Shown here piece by piece: positions 18,587 to 29,076 of a stretch of 64,000 nucleotides of DNA. Every line of letters begins with the position of its first letter. The stretch's first letter is position 1. The notes under the pieces were generated by a model. It searched no databases. It saw only the letters and a list, made by a program, of their open reading frames with translations, and was not told where the DNA came from. The stretch comes from Armigeres subalbatus (lineage: Eukaryota; Arthropoda; Insecta; Diptera; Culicidae), in NCBI RefSeq assembly GCF_024139115.2, contig NC_085139.1:7039533-7103532 (forward strand), written 5' to 3'. The position numbers and the translations under genes were made by a program.

Positions 18587-20340
18587 AGCTGGCTGTTAAT
18601 TCGATGGTTACTGCGTCAACATCCTTTAACCGAGAGTCCGTCCATGCCAATTGTTCGTCTTTCAGTTTCGAATCTGGAGCGGAATCGCTTCGTCAGTATG
18701 TCCGCAACTGTTGTGACTTCCAACGCTGCAAACCGATCACATTTTCGTCGATCTTCTCGCGTACGAAATGATAACGAATGTCTATGTGCTTACTGCGTGG
18801 GGAGTAACCGACTTCCTTTTCGCAGGTGGATCGCGCTCTTGTTGTCGCTAAAATGGTTATCTTCTAGCAACGCCGGATAGCTTCTGTCGTGTCCCGCCCT
18901 ATAGCCTCTTGGTTGCCGCTGATATCGCCATATACTCCGCTTCAGTTGTCGACAAGGCTACTGTCAGATTGCCTTCGACAATTCCACGATATCGGTCCGC
19001 CTGGCATCATGAACACATATCCCGTGATGGACCGTCGCGTCTCGATGTCGTTTCCCCAGTTCGCATCACTGAAGCCAGTCAAACTTTCGTCTTCTTGTTT
19101 CTTATAAATAATTTTCATCTCCTTCGTCCCTTTCAGGTACTGCAAATGCGCTTCGCTGCTGTTCAGGCGGTTTGCCTGGATCGCTGCTCAAACTGGCTGA
19201 CCGCATTCACGGCAAAATATCTCCGGGCGCGCAAACGCCAGGAACTGGAGAACTTTCTTCATCTGCTTTCGTTCTTCCTCATTGAGGACTCATCTGCTTC
19301 GTCAGTTTTGATTGTGGTCCGTCAGTCGCACGATCATAGTCTCCATGCCGAAACGTTCGACTAGCTGCTGAATATACTGCCTGGTCCAAACGCACAGTCT
19401 CCTTCTATCGCGTCACCGGATGCCAAGGACTTTATTGGCCAATCCAAGATCCTTGATGACGAACTTCAACGAGGTGCTTGAGGTGGTTCACCAACGCTGG
19501 TTGTTGTAAAGATGAGGAGGTCATCGACATACACCGCTACTATCAGGGTCTGTCCGTTTTCAATTTGATAGACATGCACGTGTCATATTTCGATCGCTTA
19601 GTCCAAAGCGCTTCAATTCGCCATACGCTTCTGGTTCCAAATCCTGCCGGTTTGTTTAGTCCGTATGGCGCTTTCACCTCAGACACCGGACCGTCAGGTG
19701 ACGAATCCTTCTGGCTGCCCTATAAATTTTCACCCTTCCAACTCACCTTGCAGAAACGCCATTACTGCATCCATCTGGTGAATTCAGGTCCAACCTGGCA
19801 GCCAACGACATCAAATTGCGGATGGTGATACCGGAACGGGCGAGTAGGGTCTTCGTGTCGACACCCTTGACTTGAGAGTCGCCCCTGGTCATCAACGGAC
19901 TTTGTACCGCCTGGTGATCCATCTGGATTGGTCTTGACCGTGTACACCCACTTGCAACGGAGTGCTTCTTTCCAGCAGGCAACGGCGGTATCCAGGTTCG
20001 ATTCTTCATCTGCGCTCGGTATTCGACCATCGCTCCTCCAAAGATCGCTATCCTCGCACGAAATCGCTTCCCAGGAACGTTCGATCTCGACGCTCGCATC
20101 ACCTGGGGTTACGCGAAGCTGGAACTTTTGTCAGGAAGAATATGAGTCCCAAAAAAATCCTGATACTTCTTTGGGAACGCGCCCTCGCACCGCCCCCCAA
20201 TGTGTGGGTCCTCTGCTCGTGGAGGAGCGCAGGTTGTAGGTCAGGTCGATCAGCGTCTTGTCAGTCTGTTTCTCGGACTCCGGTTCATTGAGCTCGTCAT
20301 CTGCGCTCCAAATCGTTTTCTCCATCTACGAACTGTTTCT
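18587..20340 (-). mobile_element. Ty1/copia retrotransposon pol fragment (copia-A), frameshifted
   Basis: Read on the minus strand: the reverse transcriptase start with LPAGKK and YTVKTNPDGSP (20000-19900), the YVDDLLI catalytic motif near 19510-19540, and copia RNase H with GFSDANWGNDIETRRSITGY and PISWNCRRQ (19145-18942). A C-terminal stretch equivalent to KHIDIRYHFVREKI lies near 18770. This order is diagnostic of Ty1/copia. No frame stays open for more than 120 codons. The 3' end falls in the gap, and gag and integrase are not attached. Confidence 0.85.
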
Positions 20341-21170
20341 GCATATCGTAAAGTTTTCTTTAAATTCTTTGCCATTCTAAAAAAATGTATTTAACTTTGA
20401 TTTATTTTGAAAATGTGAAAAATGAAACCAGAAAGTGGTCAATCTGAAAATTGGCCCGTGGCTTGAAAAGGTTGGGCAGGCCCTAGTCCTTTGTACCATC
20501 ATAGTTTTATTAGTTGTTTTTAGTTCAAACGTGTCTGCCATTTCGCGATCCAAAATTTTTTGCTTCTTTGCTTGCTCTTTCCTGAGCACATTCAAGAAAT
20601 TGAGACTCCATGGAAAATCTCGATCCACTTTTCGCGATAGATGGATTGTTCTACTGGGTGCTCGTTTGTTCATAGGAAGCAGAACCGCGCAAATTCTCTG
20701 CTCCAATATTAAACTGTGCAGTGATTATAACTTCATTCTTCATAGCACATCATTCATACATTAACCAATTTGTTAAACAATCCGCAGATCTTACAGTCCA
20801 CCTTTGCCTCTAAAATATTTGTCAGTTCATTAGCCATTGATGGGTACGATTTTAGGACCTCTCTGGAGAATTAGTTTAAAAAATCTAGTTCTTAAAGAAC
20901 CTGGTCCCCTTGGTTTCTAAATAGTCAACATATTTGAAGTTATCGAATTTCAAGATTATCATAAACCAGTTTGTAATTTACGTGTGACCCAACGCCATCT
21001 GGACAACCTGAACAACCAACAAGAACCTCGCATCGACGTCAGTGCGAGTGTATAGTATCAAAATAAAAGGCTTCCGACTTCGGTTCCAACAATAGTTCGG
21101 GATCGCCAACTGTTCTAATCACGCTATTGCAGGCTTTTAAAATATTCAATTAACTTAAATCAAGAACTTT
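20341..21170. other. Unassigned spacer
   Basis: AT-rich sequence with no recognised gene or element. Two opposite-strand frames (20377-20706 minus and 20435-20764 plus, 109 codons each) overlap and neither resembles a known protein. It could be the upstream part of copia-A. Confidence 0.4.
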
Positions 21171-21173
21171 GGC

Positions 21174-21600
21174 CACCGCGGTACACCCTAGAGCGACTGA
21201 AGCAAAACGTGGAACGTTATAGACGGAAACGGAAACAACAGGCCCGCCTTTTTTAAGGAGAAGAAACGCCGCCTGGAAGACGCGAAGTGCGAGAAGATTA
21301 AGCAGCTGTGCCATTCTCAAGAAACATTCAAATTCTATAAAAAGCTCAATGCAAAGGTTTCGCGCCGCGAGCCGAGATGTGCAGGTATTTTGATGGATTG
21401 TATTATGATGAATGAGATGGATTATTTGAATGAGATTTGATTTAGAAATTCAAATCTCATTCAAATAATCCATGCTTTCATTTCGTATCTCCGATTATTA
21501 TTTTAACACAATCCGCTACTACCACAGCATCTTGACGGACGAACCTGTAGTGACCGAATGGTTGAAGCAGGACTACGAGAAACGCTTTTTTTTACAAGGA
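21174..21600 (+). mobile_element. RTE-type ORF2 fragment with inserted hairpin
   Basis: A plus-strand remnant of the region before reverse transcriptase: ERLKQNVERYRRKRKQQARL, then in shifted frames EKKRRLEDAKCEKIKQL and SQETFKFYKKLNA, ending near 21365. A later piece with ILTDEPVVTEWLKQ lies at 21530-21570. Between them is a perfect hairpin (21417-21473). It is inactive. Confidence 0.6.
21417..21473. repeat. Perfect 24-bp inverted repeat with 9-base loop
   Basis: Bases 21417-21440 (starting ATGGATTATTTG) are the exact reverse complement of 21450-21473, with the loop TTTAGAAAT between. The left arm is preceded by another GAATGAGATGG phrase. A 24-bp perfect stem in an otherwise decayed region is recent or artefactual. 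Confidence 0.9.
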
Positions 21601-21660
21601 GTAATTCTTGAAAATTGATCTGTTAATACATGCTGTAGAAATTGCTAAGCAAATCACATG

Positions 21661-22095
21661 GTGTGCACTGGAGTGGGGAATATCCAGTATGACTAGTTCT
21701 ACCCATTAAACCCTTCTTGGGGACCAACCCCAATTTCCCCCCGGAACAGCTTTCCCAAATTACTTCTGGGGGACAGGCTGTTCTTAATGTCCTCATTCAC
21801 ACAGGCACTCACATCATTTGAGACTTACTTGGATGCTCACTCTAACACTCCACTGCCATGCCCCGAGGAGTCAATAGCGGTAACTGCCTGGGACAATCAT
21901 ACCTCAGCATGTGTAGTCTATACACAAACTTCAGCCATATGCCTGGGGGTGACGATAGCGATTACCTACTACGGCACTCCTTCCTCAGCACAAGCCGATC
22001 ACTCACACTTCTGCCGAAGCAGATCACTCGCTACTCTACTGAAGTAGGGACACTCCTCCTGCACTTGTGCCATGAGAAACACTTAAATGGTACTA
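21661..22095 (-). mobile_element. R1-A-like 3' UTR fragment
   Basis: The phrases TACTTCTGGGGGACAGGCTG, CACACAGGCACTCAC, GAGACTTACTTGGATGCTCA and CTTCTGCCGAAGCAG parallel the R1-A 3' UTR at 43020-43700. The match is collinear but diverged, so this is a separate, older relative of the R1-A family. Confidence 0.6.
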
Positions 22096-22430
22096 TTGTA
22101 CAGGCAGTGAGGGTCAAGCCAGCGGAGGAAATCCGTCAATTCAGCACACCATCCACCGTTGCTTTGATCAGTCTGGTAAGCTTCCCAGGGAAGCTGTTCT
22201 CGTCCATAATTTTCCATAGCTCTACGCGGTCTATACTGTCGTATGCCGTCTTGAAATCAACGAACAGATGGTGCGTTGGGATCTGGTATTCACGGCATTT
22301 CGGAAGACTAATGCCGTAGTAAAGATCTGGTCTGTTGTCGAACGGCTGTTAACGAAGCCGGCTTTTACTTGATGACTCTGCCACGAACTCATTTACTAAT
22401 GCTGACAGACGTCGGAAGCATGATCTTAGA
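22096..22430 (-). mobile_element. RTE-type reverse transcriptase fragment
   Basis: On the minus strand the sequence reads YQIPTHHLFVDFKTAYDSID and continues as RVELWKIMDENSFPGKLTRL (about 22295-22175), the block with the first catalytic Asp (VDFKTAYDSID) of an RTE/CR1-like reverse transcriptase. It is followed by RLIKATVDGVLN. The piece is isolated, with no FADD region attached. Confidence 0.75.
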
Positions 22431-22439
22431 TATCAATTT

Positions 22440-22583
22440 CTTTCTTCTTTTAGGTGGGCATTACATCCCCACACTGAGTTATAGTTTTGCCCTGCAGCTT
22501 AGTGTCTATTAAGTACCCACAGTTAATAACTGCGAGGTTTCTAGTCAAGTTACCATTTTTCGTATATCATGAGGCTAACACGA
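22440..22583 (-). mobile_element. tRNA-derived SINE (Feilai-like), tail and body, first half
   Basis: The minus-strand SINE body is recognisable by CTGCAGCTTAGTGTCTATTA, ACCCACAGTTAATAACTGCG and CGTATATCATGAGGCTAACA. It matches the plus-oriented SINEs at 52946-53085 and 61887-62090. It stops at 22583, where a 1.0-kb element is inserted, and resumes at 23619. Confidence 0.75.
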
Positions 22584-23618
22584 CCCAGTAAAACCACATA
22601 TCGTATGCATGGAAATGATAAATTATATCGCATATATTGCTATTTTCTTTCACATTCGTATATGACTTGCTTGCAAAGATGAATAAAACATGAATAATAT
22701 TAGCGCGATGATACGCATGTATGCAATATTTACGATTGCGTTAACGAAAAAGTCATAAACCTATATAAATAATATCAGTTTTATCGGATCAAATCGGAAA
22801 AATCGTTTATGTATACAAATATTGTCATGCAAATCATATATACCGATGTGCGTTGTACGTATACAGCTTCCACCTTCTGCGTATTGAGCACTTTCAATCC
22901 TTACCGATTAAATTACATTTCAAAAATTACTTACTTTACTCTTGGCATCCGATCTGCCAAAATTCCGATTATAGGCGTTGTAATTTTTGTGCTGCTACAA
23001 CCATTATCGCTCAATATCTAAGAACAACTAGAATGTAATTGAGCTGTAAATACAGACTCGAAAGTAAACACGGTGAAAGACTTTACTGATGTTGACATTT
23101 CAGAATCGTTTATACGTGGTTTGAATTGTTTGAAGGATGCGCAATCGTTGTTATGTACGAACATTATCAGGAAAATTATGGGTTGTTATCATATATGCGA
23201 TTCAAGCCACATTTGGTACGTACAACAACAAGGCATCCGAATCGTATCAATGTAGTTCACATCGTACTAATTGAGCTCTTGCTCAATAATAAATCTCCAT
23301 CTAGATTATGGGATTGTCAAAAATTTTGCTGCTTTTTTAAGAGTTGCTGAGTAGAACAAGGGTAGAGCAATTCAGCCTTTAGTTCCAGAGGTCAAAATGT
23401 TCGAGACAGGGGTTGTTACCATTTATTTCTTTCAAATATTCACTAAGTCGTATAAATGATCATGGAAAACTCGAGAAAGTCCTTATTTAGCACGTATATG
23501 GCCTCCACTTTTAGTAGGTATATAGCGATTCGGTGCACATTATATACATATCTTATATCTTATGTATATGAGTGACCTATATCAATTGGGTAATAAGTAT
23601 AAAAAATGTTGGACTGGG
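22584..23618. mobile_element. 1,035-bp AT-rich element inserted in a SINE
   Basis: The SINE sequence breaks after AACACGA and resumes with GATGATACTTTATGCCCAGG at 23619. The insert begins CCCAGT and ends ACTGGG and is flanked by GA on both sides (22582-22583, 23619-23620), as a 2-base target duplication would give. It is AT-rich, with several overlapping short frames (for example 22809-23021 and 23126-23350) matching nothing I know. The superfamily is undetermined. Confidence 0.6.
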
Positions 23619-23645
23619 GATGATACTTTATGCCCAGGGAAGTCA
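23619..23645 (-). mobile_element. SINE second half (short remnant)
   Basis: GATGATACTTTATGCCCAGG and the next few bases continue the SINE interrupted at 22583. Beyond this the SINE match is lost. Confidence 0.65.
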
Positions 23646-23934
23646 GATACGTCAAATACTGAAGTATTCATTGCCACAATCCATCACGTGGAGGCCGTAT
23701 TTTGAAACAAATATCAAAGTATACTATAGCTATAGCTTTTTTTCTGGAGGTATGTTTTTCTTAGGCGATTATCTGGCGCTCATTTTGTGTTGCGATCAAA
23801 AATAAGCGGAGGTAGTAGATTTTTTTATGAGCGGTATAATAACAAATAATCAATCCTTTAGGATTTTTAAGGTTGCCTAGAGCCTTGTGAGTATTTTTTA
23901 CTGAAGTGAAGTGTGAGTATCTTGCTTTCTAAAG
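23646..23934. other. Unassigned AT-rich spacer
   Basis: I see no gene, repeat or transposon signature in this stretch. Confidence 0.4.
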
Positions 23935-24060
23935 TAATTCTTTAAAAACAAGCATCTCAGAATTCATGACTAAACTAACTCGTGTTTTGAAGGGCAAACC
24001 ATTCTATACAACTCAACACGGAAGCAATACACAACTGTCGTTTTTATATCTGGCTTTATA
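23935..24060 (-). repeat. Third copy of a dispersed inverted-repeat arm
   Basis: On the minus strand CAGTTGTGTATTGCTTCCGT, then GGTTTGCCCTTCAAAACACG, resembles the arm at 31086-31151 and its copy at 2770-2830. This suggests a dispersed element that also forms the fold-back structure at 30954-31151. Confidence 0.5.
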
Positions 24061-24470
24061 TCTTGCTATTTGACCAGTCTCGTCCAACTTTTGCTTATAC
24101 ATAGACCCATTTACAACCTATGGCTTTGCGTCCTGAGATAGTTTCCAGTGATCTCCACGTTCCGTTATCTTGGTGTGATATCACCTCCTCTTCTTGCCCA
24201 GTTTGCAGCTTTCCACTCTTCTTGTCTATAACAGGATACTGCTTCGTAAAAGTTTTAGGTTCTGCTCTGATGAACTCGTTATGCTAATTGACCCGCAAGT
24301 ATGGCCAGTACTAGTCAATATCTATTCGAGTTGATCGGCGTACTGTAACAGGGTTCAATACATTGATGTTCATTTGCATGATGGTCCACGTTTCTCATTT
24401 CTCCGATCGGATGATCTTCGGCTTTTTATGGACCTGATTCTCAACATATACGTACAGTATTCATTGGAAT
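24040..24470 (-). mobile_element. Copia-B reverse transcriptase N-terminal fragment
   Basis: The minus strand reads NGTWRSLETISGRKAIGCKW near 24190-24130, continuing with the KLDETGQIARYKARY stretch. This is the conserved entry of the Ty1/copia reverse transcriptase. Integrase between gag (24685) and this block is missing. It differs from copia-A at 19900, so it is a second copia insertion. Confidence 0.7.
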
Positions 24471-24684
24471 TCGGTAGATGTAATTTCCTCATCAACATGG
24501 AACGCGTTTCATCCACCGTCAAAGTTTAACTGGTACAAAACCAATGGTTCGATCTGCTGTCGCGATTTCTTTCACCTTTCAAAAATATACTTTTTAAATA
24601 CTGCACGCTGAAATAATTCTTCATCGCTTCGTCAAGCGGGAAGTCGCAACCTTTGGAGTCCAGCTATCCAGGCTTTCCATTGGA

Positions 24685-25078
24685 TCACCACAGTTCCGGA
24701 CCATAAAAGTAAGGGCTTTGCTGCGATCGTTTTCTCGAACTGTTGCTTTTTTTCTGATGCTTTGTTATGGTTTTCATTTGAATGTAGCTGCGCAAGAAAC
24801 GCTTTGCATTCTTTCGATGACCTTGCATTCCACTGAAGTAACAGGATATTGATTTTAGCTGCTTAAATCTGCCCGCAATTTTCAAGGCTTGTTCTTCTAT
24901 TCCTCCTCTCCGCTTCGATTGCTTTTCGGCTTCATCAATTAGTTTAATTTTCACCATTTCGAGTTTGAGATCGTCTTCGTTGCGTCCTCGTTCTAAAGCT
25001 GTCGTCACAGGATTAAATGAATCTGGAAATCCTCGGAGAATTAAGGCGACCTTCAGACATTTTTGCATTTTGAATCCA
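24685..25078 (-). pseudogene. Copia-B gag, C-terminal part
   Basis: The 127-codon frame contains KVALILRGFPDSFNPVTTAL, RNEDDLKLEMVKIKLIDEAE and a damaged zinc knuckle (CYFSGMQGHRKNAKRF, lacking two of the expected Cys), all typical of Ty1/copia gag. It breaks at 25079, where a DNA-transposon terminus begins. The gag N-terminus lies about 1 kb away at 26100-26330. Confidence 0.8.
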
Positions 25079-25793
25079 GCAGGCCTGGTAGCGGGTCACT
25101 TTTTTTAGTGAACTTGGCATCACTTTTTCGGGCAAGTCACTCGGGAAAGTCTCTTTTTCGACCACAAGTCACTAAAGTCACTTTTTTTTCTCGCAAAAAG
25201 TCACTATTTTCAACTATTTTGAAAAATAATAATTGACCAAGATTTTTTTAAATAAAAGTCTTAAGTATCTGCTCGGATGATGTTTTGACTATGGCGGAAA
25301 ATGAAATTACGGATCTTGAAAAATGATCGCTCAGAAACTTCTGCCAGCCATTCAACTCGCTGCTCTTATTCGCATTTCACCCGTAGCTATAACTAAAAAT
25401 GTTTTACGTCACAATTTTTAAAATTGGTATACAATCATGCAAACGACTTGTTTGGCCAAAGGAGTAGTTCTACCGAACGAAATTTTCAGCCGTTAATTAT
25501 GGTGAAGCCAGCATCGCTTGAAGTAAACAATATTGTTTAAAAAATTACATGGCAAATTAGTATTACTATTTAAGAGTTCAAAATCGAAAAATAATATGGA
25601 AAAATCTAAATTTTTGTTTTTGGCTTTTGGCCAGGATTTTGGCTGAAATACTCCTCAATGTATTCAGTGCGGTGGGGTGTTAAAGGCAGCTGTAGCAGAA
25701 GAACTCCAGAAAGAATAGGGTTCCTAGACATCTTCAAGATTTTCAAGTGTACTGTAGTGTGAAGTATAACAAAAAGTGTGTCATGTGGCAAAA
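25079..25793. mobile_element. Putative hAT-type insertion in copia-B gag
   Basis: The block begins CAGGCCTGGTAGCGGGTCAC, then GTCACTTTTT-type units repeat up to about 25210. I recall this start from mosquito hAT-like MITEs. The far end is not clear: no reverse complement of the start was found, so the right boundary is approximate. The remaining 500 bases are AT-rich and non-coding. Confidence 0.4.
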
Positions 25794-25975
25794 TTATGAA
25801 AAAGGTCTGCTCGAATCTAGGGCTAGGAAGCTTCTGCCCAGGGTTCCTTCTTTCTCGATGATGTCTGATTCAGCATAGTTCGTAAGAAGATTACACACAC
25901 AATTACCAGTTTGACAAATTCCAGAGCTCTCCAATCTCGCGAAATTCTTCAGAATATCTTCTAAGATATGCGCTG

Positions 25976-26100
25976 TCCAATGAAGAGCTCGAAGTAGTTT
26001 GAGGTTGTTCCTGTCCTGCTTCGTTCTTTTTGTCAATAACAAATATGGGTATGAGCAGGACAGGGAGAAACTTCGAGTTACTTCAAGCTCCTTCATTGGA
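25976..26100. repeat. 125-base imperfect hairpin
   Basis: The left arm (25976-26020, starting TCCAATGAAGAGCTCGAAGT) is the near reverse complement of 26054-26100, with about 8 differences over 46 bases and a 33-base loop. It sits inside the copia-B gag remnant. Whether it is transcribed is unknown. Confidence 0.8.
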
Positions 26101-26334
26101 ACAGCGCACTATTCGGCTGCTGCTTTCTCCAACTCGATAGTTCTGATTCGTAATTTGCTTCATAAGAGGGTTACCTTCTGGGTCCCATCGATGCTCTTTA
26201 TTGTGATGTTCCTTCAACGTAGTCCATGCTCGATTTTAAGCTGTCGTTTTATGTTAGATTTTATGCTGTATTGACTTCTCTTCCAAAGTTAAATGAATCG
26301 TTGCCAAAGTGCCTTTTCAATTTAATTTATTCAA
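26100..26334 (-). pseudogene. Copia-B gag, N-terminal remnant
   Basis: On the minus strand GTLATIHLTLEEKSIQHKI (about 26310-26260) and, after a stop, AWTTLKEHHNKEH resemble the N-terminal half of Ty1/copia gag. It ends exactly where segment II begins (26335). The piece is separated from the rest of gag by the hairpin and a DNA-transposon-like block. Confidence 0.55.
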
Positions 26335-26521
26335 CCTTCTGAACTATCGCTGAAGTAATTATGCTCTAATATCAAGGCTGCAGAAAAAAAAATCTCCAGA
26401 ATAGATAGATAGAAACCAATCACTTTGGAATAGTTTTACTCAAGTAATTTCTTATTCTTTCAAAACTGCTTTTAAAATAATAACTCCTTGTTTTATTTGT
26501 AGTTAGGAAGCATTCGTCACC

Positions 26522-26764
26522 ATGAGGCTTCAGTTAATATACTTTTGTGGAGTTCTTTTTATCATGTCTAAAATCTTCAGCATACATTCAAAACGCAAGA
26601 GATTTTGTTCATTGAAAAGCTGTGTCTCCGCCCCAGTGTGGATAACGCAAGTTGACTGTTTGGCAGGTGGTGATTATCAACCTGTGCCAGTACCTCTACT
26701 CAGTGCAGTCGTCGATCGTCGTCTCGATCGCTACAACAGGTGTACATTGCAACAGTCAGTATAG
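26522..26764 (+). other. Segment II counterpart of the short ORF upstream of ALG14
   Basis: 80 codons starting MRLQLIYFCGVLFIMSK, a hydrophobic start that could pass for a signal peptide, then the shared PVWITQVDCLAGGDYQPVP. A splice-acceptor-like TTTTATTTGTAG ends at 26503. The frame differs from copy I (226-432), so conservation of a protein is not shown. Confidence 0.2.
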
Positions 26765-27004
26765 TGCGAGCACGGGAAGTTCTGACACACTGCCCGCGCG
26801 TGCCCATATATGAGTGGTGGTGATGGAAACAAGCCCACACGGCTAAAAACAACGTCGACTATCAGGGGAATAACGTTAAGAAGAAGAAGTATATGTAAAC
26901 AAAGTGATGAGGTGGACAAGTGGATGATCGAGGACGATCGTCAAGTGCAAAAGACACTGTTCGCGACTGGGGGTTAAGGCGAGAAAGTTTATCGTTTTGA
27001 AAAG

Positions 27005-27744
27005 ATGATTCTGCTGTTGCAGAAGTTGGAAAAGTAGTGTTAATCGGCTGGTCCTAAAAGGTGTGATTGATTTATCTGCTGCTTTACGCATACAGCGCAG
27101 CAGCTCACGGCGGAATGTTGAGACATACAAAACTCGATCTGAAAGAGAGCCAAACGGAAAGGCCCAGTTAAAACGTTGATAGTCATTGTTCCGGAGGCCA
27201 CACGGGCCGAAAATGTTGCGAGATAGTGGAACATTTGGACTTCTGGCAAGTACGCACCAAGGCAGTATGTGAGTAGCTTGAGGCCGATAAGACGAGTGTG
27301 GTGAAGGTGATCGATGGAGTGTACGTCGAGAACCGGACGAGCATAGCAGCAGTACGAAATTGTGACCATCACGCGAAGTCGTTGCATGTTCATCAAGGTT
27401 ACTTCTAGTTCGATATTTACTACCCTGATTTTGCCATTGGAAACAGTGTTCCGGCGGGAAAGCTACGATCTCGGCTGGATCTGATCTTTGACGATAATGG
27501 ACCCTGGGGACGTAAGCGTCCCCATACATGCTTAGTGGCGTTCTTGGGCAAGTTGTTTTCTTCAACCGAAACTGTAAGATCGTTTTCGTGGAGAGTTTCT
27601 GTCGCGAAGAGTCTCTTCCACTTAGTGGTCGGGATTCTCCTGTGGATTACGGATCTGTTTGTGGTGCAGTGGCCCGGACTTCAGTGGGGAATGGAGCCGC
27701 TTTCTGGCCGGAAGAAAGAGTATTTTGGGCGGTTATCGTCCTGA
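27005..27744 (+). pseudogene. Second ALG14 copy, frameshifted
   Basis: It matches the ALG14 coding region from start to stop but is 740 instead of 699 bases long, a net gain of 41. Frame is lost within the first 30 codons and recovered only in short pieces, for example a last frame (27535-27744) ending ILLWITDLFVVQWPG and YFGRLSS. The differences are mostly added bases of 1-4 nt, with few substitutions. Untranslated flanks show the same pattern, which is more like low-quality base calls than selection-free drift. It may therefore be a second allele read badly, or a real pseudogene. Confidence 0.8.
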
Positions 27745-29076
27745 AGAGGTTTCTTCAGTGAGTGAATAATCCAGTTCGTCCCTCCATCAATTCTGTATCA
27801 CCTAACCAGTCCAGGATGGATCCAATGTGAGTAATGATGGAAGACCCATTCTGATCAATTGCATGGTGTAAGGTGTGAAACAGGAATGAATGAATTTATG
27901 TGTCTCAATCGATTACATAAGGTTACAAGATTTAACAAAAATGCTTTAGGTTGGCACTTTGATCTGGTGTATCTGTTTTATATATAAATATATATAGTCG
28001 GCGTAGTGGTTTAAAATAATTTATAGATTCAACTCGGTTTATCACGAGATGAGCGGGCTGGCGCTGGAAAAGTCTCGTTAATAAAGACAATAATAATAAG
28101 GTTAGACTTGTACAAAAACATGCATTTTCTTTCCGCGATGGATATTTTGAAAAGAAAGCAATTCAATAGTTTTTCAGTGAGGAAGCAGAAATTATTAAAT
28201 TCTCATTTGGTACCATCTACCAAATCAGAATGAGCCAAATTGCTTAGGGGGAACTTACTACCTTGTGGAGGTCAAAATTTGCCATATTTTTAGTTTTAAA
28301 ATAATAGTTATTACAAAAGGTTTATCGATGATTTAAAAATTCTGTCCACATAATTAGTGGACAAAGTTTTCATGAAAATGTTTTGACCCTTCGGACCACA
28401 AACCTGCATGGTAAATGTAAAAAATCTCCAACATAAGAAGAGTATGACACACATTTTTAGGCACTAAGGATAAAGCTACCCTCCAACTAATTGTAATTGT
28501 AAGCTAGCGGAAATAGTTGATTGAAAAGGAGGTCATAAAAGTCACTACCAACAGACCTACTATGTAACTGTTGCGTAAATCTAATCAAGGTAATTATCGA
28601 CACGGCATTCCCACCGCAACCTCTTCGTTCAATCTGAAGCGCTGGAAGTAATTACCATGCCTCGTCAGAGAGTAAGTGAAAATATCAACCTCGAACACGT
28701 TGCAAAATTCAAAATCTCCATGAGCATGCGTACCATCTTTTATCCATTTGAGTTAACTGGCGCAACTGAACTGCGTCTTTGAGCTGTTTTGCCAATGCGT
28801 ATCTCGGTGACTGCACGCGTACTATCATTGCTGCAGTAGTTTTCTGAGCCACAGTTCAGGCGTGAGCCTTGTCTGGTTTAAGGAGGTTCAATTATTAATG
28901 GTATTTCCGCAAGAAGTGAAGATAACGATTTCTCAACTGGCTTCTATTGCCGTATCAGGTCGCTAAATTGCTTTTATTACCATGTTTGAATGTTTAGCAA
29001 CCAAAGTCGTTTGGTATTGCAGATTCGAGTCTTCTTTTTACCTTTTTCGCGTTTCACAATAAGAGCACGATAACGC

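Noticed and set aside
17564..18880. A 438-codon plus-strand frame and a 356-codon minus-strand frame across the gap
   Set aside because: Most of both frames are N. The right end of the minus frame is a piece of copia pol; the rest is an artefact of translating unknown bases.
26876..27565. A 229-codon minus-strand frame over the second ALG14 copy
   Set aside because: It is a by-product of the insertions in copy II on the antisense strand. Copy I has no such frame and the peptide resembles no family.
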